A stretch of 64,000 nt of DNA, from the NCBI RefSeq assembly GCF_004217335.1, contig NZ_SHMP01000009.1, positions 1 to 64,000 on the forward strand. The letters run 5' to 3'. The stretch comes from Natrinema hispanicum (GTDB lineage: Archaea; Halobacteriota; Halobacteria; Halobacteriales; Natrialbaceae). The position numbers and the translations under genes are program-made. Below, in pieces: positions 35,629 through 44,401 of this stretch; the stretch's first letter is position 1, and each line of letters begins with the position of its first letter. Under the pieces are notes generated by a model. That model saw nothing but the letters and a program-made list of their open reading frames with translations. It was not told the DNA's origin and ran no database searches.

Positions 35629-36474
35629 TCATCCGCTTCCAACCGATTCGAGCAGATCATCGCCGGTCTCTGTCGTCGCATAGTACGTACGGTCTATCGC
35701 TGATCGGGCTTCGCCATCGACTGGCTCACCATCGCACTGCGTAAGGAGTCCCACGCGTCGAAGTGCCCGGTAGAGGTGTCTGACGTACTCGAACTCCATC
35801 TCCCACTCTGCAGCAGTCGCACGAGGAGCGTCCGGACCAGTACGGGAAAGTCGCTGGACGACCGCTTTTCCATCTGGGAGGTGTCGTAAGACGTTCACCT
35901 TCCCCTCGCGCTCAGAGAGAAATCGGAGAAGATGATCCCCGTCCCGTGACAGCCGGTAGTAGGTGTGATGCTGGCGGACTTCGTCAGCCATCTTCGCCTT
36001 GACTCGACGCTGCTTGACAGTTCCAGATTCAACGCGTTCGAGCAACCCCGACTGTTCCATCTCCTTACACAGCGTTCTCACTTGGCTCCGCTCCGCGTCA
36101 AGGTGTCCAGCAATCGATTTTGGGTAATTCCCTTCGACAGTATTGAGATGATAGCAAATAAGATACGCAACCGGATCTGCTGGGAGTGGATCCAGTTGAT
36201 CGGTGATTTGCTGTCGTCGCTCTTGCTCAGCTTCACGTTCGGCGACCTGGTCATATCGCGCTTGAGCGTTCCGCGCTGGATTCGCGTGGAGATCAAGCGC
36301 GACATCAATCTCCTCGCCATGCGGCGTTTCGAGTGTAATCTCGATTTCTTCTGTCTCCCAGTGTTTCCCATCCTCGTTACGTGCCCGTTCCAACGCCTGC
36401 TCAACCTCCTGGTAGCGAGTCATAATCGTGTCTGCTTCCAGTTTGAGTCGCTCAATCTCCGACTGGGAGGCCAT
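35629..36474 (-). CDS. DUF2250-like winged-helix protein with coiled-coil N-terminus
   Basis: 281 residues from ATG 36474 (MASQSEIERLKLEADTIM). Residues 1-40 are coiled coil; then comes a short beta part (IEITLETPHGEEIDVALDL) with NPARNAQARYDQ and a second coil. A winged helix follows (YPKSIAGHLDAERSQVRTLCKEMEQSGLL) and a C-terminal second helical domain. Probably a DNA- or RNA-binding regulator. The open frame to 36555 adds a non-conserved N-terminus. Confidence 0.65.
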   Translation of the reverse strand: MASQSEIERLKLEADTIMTRYQEVEQALERARNEDGKHWETEEIEITLETPHGEEIDVALDLHANPARNAQARYDQVAEREAEQERRQQITDQLDPLPADPVAYLICYHLNTVEGNYPKSIAGHLDAERSQVRTLCKEMEQSGLLERVESGTVKQRRVKAKMADEVRQHHTYYRLSRDGDHLLRFLSEREGKVNVLRHLPDGKAVVQRLSRTGPDAPRATAAEWEMEFEYVRHLYRALRRVGLLTQCDGEPVDGEARSAIDRTYYATTETGDDLLESVGSG

Positions 36475-36713
36475 CGTTATTCGTTTAATTACAACAGCTC
36501 CGGTTGTTTGAACCCATCTGTTTGGCGAATCGAGTAATACATGCCTGTCGACCACTTAAAATATAAAGAATATAGCTTTTCAGGGACCAATAGCTATTTT
36601 ATTGGGCAGAAAAGTGGGGTGTCCTGGTTGTGGGGAACAGTATCGTTAGCACTGATTGTGAAGCGCTTGCCACGGTGATCGATTTGCTCGAGCATCAGTA
36701 CTGATCCGCAGCT
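36475..36713. other. AT-rich spacer with likely minus-strand promoter
   Basis: The segment 36555-36600 is rich in A/T and reads ttaagtgg-like TATA sequence on the minus strand, probably the promoter of the DUF2250-like gene. No gene otherwise. Confidence 0.35.
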
Positions 36714-36860
36714 TCATCTACTGCAGCATCTCGAGCGGTCCGCTTGGAGGGGCTCGTAGCGGACCTCACAACTGTCCGAACAGAACCGACCAGCATATCC
36801 TGCACGATCACGAGCAGGTTCCGGACACGTCGGCATCCGACACTTACCGCGGTCAGTCAT
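36714..36860 (-). CDS. 48-residue zinc-finger micro-protein
   Basis: The frame from ATG 36860 to TGA 36714 encodes MTDRGKCRMPTCPEPARDRA..., followed by FCSDSCEVRYEPLQAD. Two pairs, C-x4-C and C-x3-C, would bind one zinc ion. Small zinc-finger proteins of this size are frequent in haloarchaea and some affect biofilm formation or stress responses. It lies between decayed genes. The composition and cysteine spacing argue for a real gene. Confidence 0.6.
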   Translation of the reverse strand: MTDRGKCRMPTCPEPARDRAGYAGRFCSDSCEVRYEPLQADRSRCCSR

Positions 36861-37116
36861 CTGGCGATCTCTCGGTTCAGGAGCTGCGTTGTTTCAGTGG
36901 CTGTCGACGCGATTGCTGTGTCTCTTCGTCTCATGAGTTGCTACGGTGGACTCCTTTCGAGTCCCCGCACTCCTTTTGGGGATAACCATCTCGAGTGGGG
37001 AGATCACGCCACAGTCAGCGGCTGAACGTCCCATCTGACGCGGGGACAAGCCCTGTCCGGATCTCGAGATCGCCCGTCCTACCGTGATTCTCGGACAGGG
37101 AGAAAATGACGAACCA

Positions 37117-37323
37117 TTTGTAGAGAACCGGCGAGAAATCGATGGTTGGACTGATACCGTCGATTCGGCCGAGTTGAAAGGACGCATCGGCGATAAGCTC
37201 CGTGAGTTCGTCGTCGACATCGAGCCGTGTCGAGAGGGGGAGCTTGTCCGGAATATAATATGGGTGTGGATGAGACTCGCGATAGTGCCCGGGTGCCTCT
37301 TCCGGAAGGTCTCGAGTCTGCAT
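37117..37323 (-). pseudogene. N-terminal fragment of a Fic-family protein gene
   Basis: The minus-strand frame begins MQTRDLPEEAPGHYRES and continues with YYIPDKLPL and LIADASFQLGRIDGISPTI, ending at DFSPVLY. This is the N-terminal domain of Fic proteins, including the inhibitory helix region. After it the frame runs into unrelated sequence and the catalytic HPFxxGNGR motif is absent. The remnant cannot be an active AMP-transferase. Confidence 0.65.
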
Positions 37324-37654
37324 TTGATTATACCACAAACTCCGGCCTGTCAATCATATCTCACTTAAACCGATTTGATTACTGGTGTCTGAGACGGGTT
37401 TGCTCAAAACACGGCCGGGAATTTGAGAGAACACGGCCTGCAACCTCCCACTCGAGGCGTACTTCGAAGACGAAGTGGGACTTGCCACGATGGGCAGCAA
37501 CCGACTATCGCGAGAACTGACTGTTGCCCTCGATTGAAGACCACTATCTATCTTAGACGTCTAAGATAGCTATCTAAGACTGCAACTAACAAGGGTTCGT
37601 CTGTAACCCGATCCGTTTGATCTCGTCGATGAAGACAATCCCGAGTGGTCGTGG

Positions 37655-37843
37655 GTGAAGGAGGCGGCCGATCGGTGGCACCGAGTATCTGCCGTTATCG
37701 AAAAAGAGGACGGCGAGAAACGAGCACTCGCCTGTGGGGATGTCCTCGAGGACGACGAGATCGAGGAGATGACTATGTATGATCCATCTGATCAGGACTA
37801 CCAGCCCGTCGAACTGTGCCATGACTGCGCTGCCAGCAGGTAG
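37655..37843 (+). CDS. hypothetical small protein
   Basis: 62 residues from GTG 37655. Acidic, with DRWHRVSAVIEKEDGEKRAL and a C-terminal C-x2-C (ELCHDCAAS); a further cysteine lies in LACGDVL, so metal binding is possible. The frame is open about 16 codons upstream (DLVDEDNPEWSW) without an ATG, so this may be the tail of a larger, broken gene. Confidence 0.45.
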   Translation: MKEAADRWHRVSAVIEKEDGEKRALACGDVLEDDEIEEMTMYDPSDQDYQPVELCHDCAASR

Positions 37844-38047
37844 TGATGTCGACTGATACTGATGTTTCTATCAGAAGCCGCGACCAACGGCAGGAATGTC
37901 ACTCACTGATCGTCGCGAGGTCCTGCTGATTGCCGTCGCACTAGCTGAGTTCTCAGTCTACTACGAGTAGGCCGATCCTAAACTCGCCGAACACGCGTGG
38001 CAACCCACTGCCGCTGATCTTGTCGTCGGTAGCAGGACTATTACAAA

Positions 38048-38057
38048 CATATATAGG
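38048..38057 (+). promoter_or_regulatory. TATA box of the exopolysaccharide genes
   Basis: catatatagg, centred about 23 nt before the ATG at 38075, consistent with a leaderless transcript for the two-gene unit. Confidence 0.5.
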
Positions 38058-38074
38058 ATCCAGCCATCAGTTGG

Positions 38075-39616
38075 ATGGGTAATGATATCAGAGGTGCACT
38101 AAGAAGTCTCAACGAACAGCGCAGGGAAATCTATGTCTTTGCTCTTTCTGTTCTTGTGTTTGGGCTTCTGCTTTATTTACTTCCCGCGCCACTCGTGGAG
38201 ATCTGCTTGCTGATCGGGATCCTTGGATTTGCTTACCACATATTCCTCACATACTTTGAGGACTATACTACCAACTTGAAAATGTCTGTAATACCTATTT
38301 GGGTCCCCTTCTTTGTTTTATCATTATCATTGTCATTTATGTATATGATGAAGTATAACTACTCTATTCCTCAAATAGTGGTTTTCAGTGCTCTGTTAGT
38401 GGTGTTTTTCTATTTCTGGTTTATTATACCAGCCGCTTGGTATCAAAAACACATAAACAAGTCATCTAGCGGAAAGAGATCACCAAGTTCGACTCTCTCA
38501 ATACTTGTCCCTGCATACAATGAAGAGGAGTATATTGGACGGTGCCTTGACTCCTTGAAAGATAGTCAGTATCCCATCCCCAAGGAGATTATTGTGATTG
38601 ATGACGGGAGTGAAGATAACACCTACGATGTAGCACAAAATCATGCAACAAACAATGTGAAAATCATACAACAATCAAATGGAGGAAAACATTCTGCGCT
38701 TAATGCAGGACTCGAACAAGCAACCGGTGATGTCATTGTTACTGTGGATGCCGACTCTGTTATAACAGAGACAGCACTTGTCCAAATTGTGGCCGATCTA
38801 GAAGCAGACGCGAATATTGGAGCTGTAGCAGGTACGGTGAAACTCCTTCGTGTCCAATCTCATGTTGAGAAATTACAAGCTCTAGAATATGCTCTTGGGA
38901 TTAACACCTTCCGCCGAGCATTTGCAGTATTAGGGTTCGTGAACGTTGTTCCGGGTTGTCTCGGCTGTTACCGGCGAACTGCCCTTGAATCGGTCGGCGG
39001 ATTTGACGGCGATACTATGACAGAGGATTTTGATGTCACGATTAAACTTCTTAAATCTGGGTGGAATGTACAAGCGAGTGACGCGCTCGTTTATACAGAT
39101 GCCCCTAGAACATGGAGGACTCTTTACAGACAACGGATTCGGTGGAATTGGGGAAATATTGAGACATTGACCAAACATCGAGATCTACTTTGGGACAAGA
39201 GAGTAAATAACCTTACAGGTATCTTGATCCCTTATCAAATTATTTCACTGTTTGTTATGCCTTTTGCGACAATCGTCATTCTCTGGACAATCATTAGCCA
39301 ATTGGCAATGGGAAATATATTATACGTCGCTACAATGCTGGCAATATTCACACTTCTCCAAATGATTGCAAGCTTATTTGCTCTCGTTTTAGATGAGAAT
39401 GACGTCTTGTTATGCATTTATGCACCACTTGTAGTGGTGGTATACAAGCATATAATTGATGCAATTATAATAAAGTCACTGCTTGACATACTGCTTCAAA
39501 AAGATCTGAAGTGGACGCAATCTCGGGACCATTCGCCAGATAATTCAAAAACACCGGATAGCACGAGGAACAAGACCAACACCTCAACGATAGATATGGA
39601 GGCCGAAAATGACTAA
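38075..39616 (+). CDS. membrane glycosyltransferase family 2 (PgaC/IcaA-like)
   Basis: 513 residues. It should polymerise a sugar (poly-N-acetylglucosamine-like) from UDP-sugar and push it across the membrane. Four N-terminal helices (about 20-120) lead to a GT-A domain with VPAYNEEEYIG, the UDP-binding VIDDGSED (174-181), the D-x-D site VDADS (225-227), TEDFD (316-320) and the processivity motif QRIRW (353-357). C-terminal helices follow. The gene is visibly richer in A/T than its neighbours. It overlaps the next gene by 8 bases. Confidence 0.9.
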   Translation: MGNDIRGALRSLNEQRREIYVFALSVLVFGLLLYLLPAPLVEICLLIGILGFAYHIFLTYFEDYTTNLKMSVIPIWVPFFVLSLSLSFMYMMKYNYSIPQIVVFSALLVVFFYFWFIIPAAWYQKHINKSSSGKRSPSSTLSILVPAYNEEEYIGRCLDSLKDSQYPIPKEIIVIDDGSEDNTYDVAQNHATNNVKIIQQSNGGKHSALNAGLEQATGDVIVTVDADSVITETALVQIVADLEADANIGAVAGTVKLLRVQSHVEKLQALEYALGINTFRRAFAVLGFVNVVPGCLGCYRRTALESVGGFDGDTMTEDFDVTIKLLKSGWNVQASDALVYTDAPRTWRTLYRQRIRWNWGNIETLTKHRDLLWDKRVNNLTGILIPYQIISLFVMPFATIVILWTIISQLAMGNILYVATMLAIFTLLQMIASLFALVLDENDVLLCIYAPLVVVVYKHIIDAIIIKSLLDILLQKDLKWTQSRDHSPDNSKTPDSTRNKTNTSTIDMEAEND

Positions 39617-40886
39617 GAAGTCTCGTCGAGCATTTCTCGGGACACTTGGTACGGCGATGGGGGGAACATTACTTGTCCGTGAAGGTGTTAGACAAATCCA
39701 TTCGTCAATTCGGTCTAATTCTCATGGGACAGAAAAACAACCGATTCCCACAGATTCGCTCCGTGTAGATCGCTCCGGTCGTAACATCACGGTTCAACGT
39801 GGAACTCTACGTACCGATCTTAATTCAATCGATGCATGGATGTCTCTTTCTGGAGAATTCACCCTTGAAAGAGAATCGATAAATGGTTCTTCGAGCTCTC
39901 TTCGTCTTGCCTCGAATCCGATAGGAAAGATAGAGCATGTATTTGATGAACCTTTTAACATTGGTGAAAACACCATCTGTTTCTGGCTTAAGGCCTTAAA
40001 TAATGTACCAAGCCAAATTCGAATTCGGTTACTCGCCCCAGATGAGCAGAATCAATTGATCACATCACAGTATCTGTCTAAGGATCTTGCTAATACTTGG
40101 TTTGGTATCGAGGTCGGTCCAACTAATAAAATTGGTTCACCAGACTCGACGAATATTTCCCGGATGCAGATTGAAGTCGCTGCCGAAGACCAGGCTGTCC
40201 TTCTCGACCGATTTAAAACAAAACCCACAGCAGATACAGGGCGTGTAATGTTGATTTTTGATGATAACCGTGCAAGCGTCTCCACTGCCTATGAGGAGAT
40301 GCACCGACGCGGACTTTCGGGTGCTATCGCCGTTATCCCCGATTTAGTAAATGCAGGGGGCCATCTATCTGCTGACCAACTTGCGACATATCATGCTGAT
40401 GGCTGGGATCTCCTTTCCCATCCCCAACTTGAGGAGCCGTTACCGATGTACTCCCAGGCACGCCAGCGACAGGAGATTATTCGTGCGAAAGAATGGCTTG
40501 TGACTAATGGATATCAGGAAGGTGCCGACCATTTTGTTGCTCCCTTTGGAAAGGTTAGCCCAGACACGCTTGAAATAATCGAGGTTTTTCACTACACTAA
40601 TTATATGACCAGTGAGGGGTTGAGTGGGACACCCCCAACAGACCCACTCACAATTAATCGGGTTGCAATTGATAATATTTCTCACGTAAAACGGCAGATT
40701 CAACGTGCAGCGAGGTTCAATATGTTGGTTGTTCTCTCAGCCCATACAGTTGGAAATCAGAATGATCAGTGGGTATCTCAGGAAGATTTCATTAATATCC
40801 TTGATTTCATTAAAGGAACTGATGTTGAGGTTGTCACACCGATAGATTATTGGAAAAACGAGATCTCACGGACCCGTTCGGACTAG
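39609..40886 (+). CDS. Tat-exported polysaccharide deacetylase-like protein
   Basis: 425 residues. The N-terminus SRRAFLGTLGTAMGG is a twin-arginine signal. Residues about 205-415 look like a NodB-type domain: RVMLIFDDNRAS (catalytic/metal Asp pair), LLSHPQLEEPLP (histidine motif), HFVAPFGKVSP and a late VVLSAHTVG histidine. The N-terminal domain (about 50-200) is a beta-sandwich, perhaps sugar-binding. With the overlapping synthase gene this mirrors the PgaB/IcaB-PgaC/IcaA pair of poly-GlcNAc systems. AT-rich like its partner. Confidence 0.8.
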   Translation: MTKKSRRAFLGTLGTAMGGTLLVREGVRQIHSSIRSNSHGTEKQPIPTDSLRVDRSGRNITVQRGTLRTDLNSIDAWMSLSGEFTLERESINGSSSSLRLASNPIGKIEHVFDEPFNIGENTICFWLKALNNVPSQIRIRLLAPDEQNQLITSQYLSKDLANTWFGIEVGPTNKIGSPDSTNISRMQIEVAAEDQAVLLDRFKTKPTADTGRVMLIFDDNRASVSTAYEEMHRRGLSGAIAVIPDLVNAGGHLSADQLATYHADGWDLLSHPQLEEPLPMYSQARQRQEIIRAKEWLVTNGYQEGADHFVAPFGKVSPDTLEIIEVFHYTNYMTSEGLSGTPPTDPLTINRVAIDNISHVKRQIQRAARFNMLVVLSAHTVGNQNDQWVSQEDFINILDFIKGTDVEVVTPIDYWKNEISRTRSD

Positions 40887-41346
40887 AAACGATTCAGCAT
40901 CGTTCTGTTGAGCAAATTCAGTCGTCGGTTTCCGCTTCAGCAGGTAGTGAGTGGTCGCATATCTCGCCAAGACGCCTCGTGCATCGTGAGTGCGGGCAGT
41001 CTCGAGTACGTCAAGAGTGGCGTCGACGTTGATTTCGTGGTTCTGCTGTGGGCCCTCAATCGATTTCTGAACGCTGACAAGACCTACAAAATTGAATAAC
41101 TAATTGCTGCTGTATGTTTCTGTTACCGACCCGCTTGAGCTACCTTGACCTCCTCACGCTCTAACAATCCCCCTGAAATCTGAATCGGTAACTACTGTTC
41201 ACGCCGGAGAGGATGTTACAGATCAACGATACTGCTCGAGGGGTGACGTGTGACTGGATGGTCGTACAGACAGGTTGTGGATTGGGTGTGCGACTGAATT
41301 TAACGACCGCGCCGCGGCTTAATAGCCGTCGTGCGTCTCAGACAGC
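40887..41346. other. spacer with gene and TnpB-end remnants
   Basis: A plus-strand frame (40908-41099) ends in SAGSLEYVKSGVDVDFVVLLWALNRFLNADKTYK, coding-like but unrecognised. At 41192-41219 lies a sequence ending gaggatgttac that matches the solo right end at 31251-31278 at 23 of 28 positions. Confidence 0.4.
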
Positions 41347-41772
41347 ATGGCAACCATACGTGCCGGGCTGGCCGGTGGCGTCATCGCAACGATCGGTATG
41401 ACTCTGTTGATGATTGTGATGGGCGACGATGGACCGCCACCGACAGCACAGTTCGTCTCGACGTTCGCCGATGGTGATCCTGACGACTACGCGATGCTTG
41501 GGCTGATGTTGCACATCCTGTACAGCATTGGGGCTGGCGTCGTCTTCGTCGTCGGCGTCCCGTTACTTGGTCTCGAGTTCGGCTCGATCGGGAGTAGCGT
41601 GGCGCTCGGTCTCGTCTACGGGATCGTCCTCATGATCGGTGGGATGGCCTTCTGGATGCGAACGGTCCTCGGAATTGAGCCCGACCGTGGCATGATGACG
41701 ATGTTCGGGACGGTCCACATCGTATACGGTGTCGTCTTGGGTGCAATCGTCGGGGCTGGAATCATCGCATAA
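41347..41772 (+). CDS. four-helix membrane protein
   Basis: 141 residues with hydrophobic segments at about 5-25, 50-72, 77-98 and 115-138. It is similar in layout to the membrane protein at 53419-53937. Function unknown. First gene of a run of codirectional genes to 47286; 13 nt before the next start. Confidence 0.7.
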   Translation: MATIRAGLAGGVIATIGMTLLMIVMGDDGPPPTAQFVSTFADGDPDDYAMLGLMLHILYSIGAGVVFVVGVPLLGLEFGSIGSSVALGLVYGIVLMIGGMAFWMRTVLGIEPDRGMMTMFGTVHIVYGVVLGAIVGAGIIA

Positions 41773-41785
41773 GCGAGTGAACCAC

Positions 41786-42361
41786 ATGTCACGACTACCC
41801 CTGCTCGAACTGGACGACATTCCGGAGGAGTACCACCACTTGTTCACCGATGACTACCTCGGCGACCGCCATATCTTCCGCGCGTGGGCGCACAACCCCG
41901 AGGTGCTCGAGGCCACGCTGGAGTATCTGAACACGCTGTACGATCAGCTCGGAGCGAGACGCAAGGAGCTGGTCATCCTCACTGTCGCTCGAGCCCGAGG
42001 TGCCCGTTACGAGTGGCACCAGCACGTCGACATCGCCCGCGATAAGGGCGTCACGCTCGAGGAGATGCGAGCGATCGGCGGCGATGATCTTTCCGGGTTC
42101 GATGACGCCGAGTTCGTGTTGCTCCAGTACGCTCGGGCCGTCGAATCCGGCACCGTCACCGACCAGATCCACGAGGCGCTCTCGCGACAGTATTCGCCAG
42201 GGGAGATCGTCGCACTCGGTCTCCTCGTCGATTTCTACGTCGGACTGTGTAACTACGTCGCCGCCGTCGATCTCCCGTTCGAGGGCGGCGAGTTCGTCGG
42301 CTGGATCCCTGACGAGGAGTCGATCGCAGAACTGTTCGATGAATCGGCAGCTGACTCGTGA
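41786..42361 (+). CDS. carboxymuconolactone decarboxylase (AhpD-like) family protein
   Basis: 191 residues from ATG 41786 (MSRLPLLELDDIPEEYHHLF). The family core is RRKELVILTVARARGARYEWHQH-VDIARDKGVT. The AhpD redox pair C-x2-C is absent, so it is more like the non-redox members of unknown activity. A second CMD-like half (about 115-175: LLQYARAV, GLLVDFYVGLCNYVAAVDLPF) is present, giving a typical two-half length. Confidence 0.85.
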   Translation: MSRLPLLELDDIPEEYHHLFTDDYLGDRHIFRAWAHNPEVLEATLEYLNTLYDQLGARRKELVILTVARARGARYEWHQHVDIARDKGVTLEEMRAIGGDDLSGFDDAEFVLLQYARAVESGTVTDQIHEALSRQYSPGEIVALGLLVDFYVGLCNYVAAVDLPFEGGEFVGWIPDEESIAELFDESAADS

Positions 42362-42453
42362 CGACCACAGCGATATCACAACATGATACTTCGGACAGAT
42401 AGATTCCCGCCGACCGTTTTCGACGACAGTAACGGCACCCGACCTGCCCGTCG

Positions 42454-43443
42454 ATGATCAAAAACCGCACTGCCGTGATCAGCGGCTTCGTCGGTGTTTT
42501 CGGGATACTCGTCGGTTCCGCGGCGTCTGGTTTGGCCGGACTCGGACTCGTTGATGTCGTGCTCCAGTCGCTTCCCGTGCCGGCTGGGTTTCCGGTCGAA
42601 CAGTTTTTCGCCCACTGGTGGGTGTTTCCGGCGTCGATTCTCTTCTCGCTGGTCGCGCTCTCCTCGGGCGTCTCGGGCGCGTTATTTTTCAGCCCGTTCT
42701 TCATGCTGGTCGTGGGCCTCTCGCCCTCGCAAGCGATCGGCGCTGGCCTCCTGACCGAAGTGTTCGGCATGGGTAACGGATTGCTGAACTATGTTCGTCA
42801 GCGGACAGTCGACTATGCGACCGCGAAGTGGCTCCTCCTCGGTGCAGTGCCGGCCGTGGTAGTGGGGGCGTTCGCCGCCCATCACGTCCCGACGACGCTG
42901 CTGACCATCGCTTTCGGAGCCGGGTTACTTCTTCTCGGGACCTTTCTCGTCTACTACGACCCGCCCGAAAAGTGCGTTCCGGGTGAGGGCGAAGGCACGT
43001 TCCTCGAAGAGAAGAACACCGGTCGTGGCGAGACCGTCATCGAGACGACCGACGGCGAGACGTTCAGGTACGACACCTGCTGGCGACCGCCCGGTCTCAG
43101 CCTCGCGACCGCCGGTGGGTTCATAACCGGCCTGATCAGCGCCGGACTCCCGGAGATCACGACGACGCAGTTGATCGTTCGGTGTCGACTCCCACCCAGG
43201 GTGGCGATCGCAACGAGTGTGTTCGTACTCGCCATCGCTGCGATCGCCGGCGCTGCTGTCCACGCGCTCGCTGCCACACCGGTCTGGTATGTCGTTGCTT
43301 GGTCGATCCCTGGCGTGCTGATCGGCGGCACCGTCGGGACGCGGGTCGGCAAGTACGTCCCCAGCGAGATCATGGAACCGGCGCTCGGCATCGTGTTCGC
43401 GATCGTAGGCGTGATGGTGCTTGGGAGCGAGGTACTCGTCTGA
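42454..43443 (+). CDS. TauE/SafE-family membrane permease
   Basis: 329 residues with about eight hydrophobic segments in two repeats. The first repeat includes SGALFFSPFFMLVVGLSPSQAIGAGLL and the second SLATAGGFITGLISAGLPEI; a hydrophilic loop (about 170-210) separates them. The family exports sulfite, sulfonates or other small anions. The substrate is not predictable from sequence, although a sulfite-oxidase-like enzyme occurs elsewhere in the window. Confidence 0.85.
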   Translation: MIKNRTAVISGFVGVFGILVGSAASGLAGLGLVDVVLQSLPVPAGFPVEQFFAHWWVFPASILFSLVALSSGVSGALFFSPFFMLVVGLSPSQAIGAGLLTEVFGMGNGLLNYVRQRTVDYATAKWLLLGAVPAVVVGAFAAHHVPTTLLTIAFGAGLLLLGTFLVYYDPPEKCVPGEGEGTFLEEKNTGRGETVIETTDGETFRYDTCWRPPGLSLATAGGFITGLISAGLPEITTTQLIVRCRLPPRVAIATSVFVLAIAAIAGAAVHALAATPVWYVVAWSIPGVLIGGTVGTRVGKYVPSEIMEPALGIVFAIVGVMVLGSEVLV

Positions 43444-43537
43444 GTCGTGTCCACTCGAGCGCGTTGCCGATCCTCGCCGTGTATCTGTGGGACACAGCCG
43501 TTATAACACTATATGTGCTGCCCGCATAGCCCTGCGT

Positions 43538-44401
43538 ATGTCTCCCAGTGAGGTCGATCTCACCGAACCGACGCTTACGACCGACGACCTGCTCGTTCTC
43601 GAGGATCCACACTTCGGCCCCGAAACCACGGCCGTCGTGACGGGGGCCGCATCTGGCATCGGACAGGCGACTGCGGTCGCCCTCGCAGCGAACGGTCTCA
43701 CGATTGTCGGTGCCGACATTGACGAGGACGGCCTCGAAGAGACGACGGAACTCGCCGAGAATCTCGACGTGCCGGGCAAGATTCACTCGGTTCCGACCGA
43801 CCTCACCGACGACGCCGATGTCAAGGCGATGATCGACGCCGCGGCCGAAGAGGGTGAGCTTCGATACGTCGCGAACATCGCGGGGATGCAACACATCGCG
43901 TCGATCTCGGGGTTCCCGATGGAGAAGTACGACCTGCTGCTGGACATCATGTTGCGGGCACCGTTCCTGACAGCGAAGTACGCAATGGCCCACGTTCGTG
44001 CCACCGACGACGGCGTCGGTGCCATCGGAAACATGTCCTCGGTCCACGGGAACTATGCGACCCAGGACAAGCCTGCCTACATCACCGCGAAACACGGGCT
44101 GCAGGGGCTCACTCGAGCCATCGCTGCCGAGGGCGAGGGGACGCTTCGTGGGTTCTCGGTCAGCGTCGGATACGTCCTCACGCCGCTCATGGTGAATCAG
44201 ATCGAAGACACGGCCGCGGAACGCGGCATCTCCAAGCAGGAAGTCGTCGAAGACGTGATGCTCGGGCAGGCCCGGACGAAAGAGATGATGACGCCGGCCG
44301 AGGTGGCGAACCTCTTCGTGTTCGGGTTTTCCCGGCACGGCAAACATCTTAATGGCGGTGACATGCTCTGGGATGGCGGCTACACGACGACGTATGAGTG
44401 A
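43538..44401 (+). CDS. bdhA: short-chain dehydrogenase, probable 3-hydroxybutyrate dehydrogenase
   Basis: 287 residues from ATG 43538. Rossmann NAD site TGAASGIGQA, NIAGMQH in place of NNAG, serine in GNMSSVHG, and the Y-x3-K pair in AYITAKHG. The segment VSVGYVLTPLMVNQI fits 3-hydroxybutyrate dehydrogenases. It overlaps by 8 bases the patatin-like gene; the same pairing (bdhA next to the patatin-like depolymerase phaZh1) is described in Haloferax mediterranei. It would oxidise released 3-hydroxybutyrate to acetoacetate. The 94-nt gap upstream holds an AT-rich box. Confidence 0.75.
   Translation: MSPSEVDLTEPTLTTDDLLVLEDPHFGPETTAVVTGAASGIGQATAVALAANGLTIVGADIDEDGLEETTELAENLDVPGKIHSVPTDLTDDADVKAMIDAAAEEGELRYVANIAGMQHIASISGFPMEKYDLLLDIMLRAPFLTAKYAMAHVRATDDGVGAIGNMSSVHGNYATQDKPAYITAKHGLQGLTRAIAAEGEGTLRGFSVSVGYVLTPLMVNQIEDTAAERGISKQEVVEDVMLGQARTKEMMTPAEVANLFVFGFSRHGKHLNGGDMLWDGGYTTTYE

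Noticed and set aside
41795..42379. Minus-strand frame of 194 codons
   Set aside because: Antisense to the carboxymuconolactone decarboxylase family gene.
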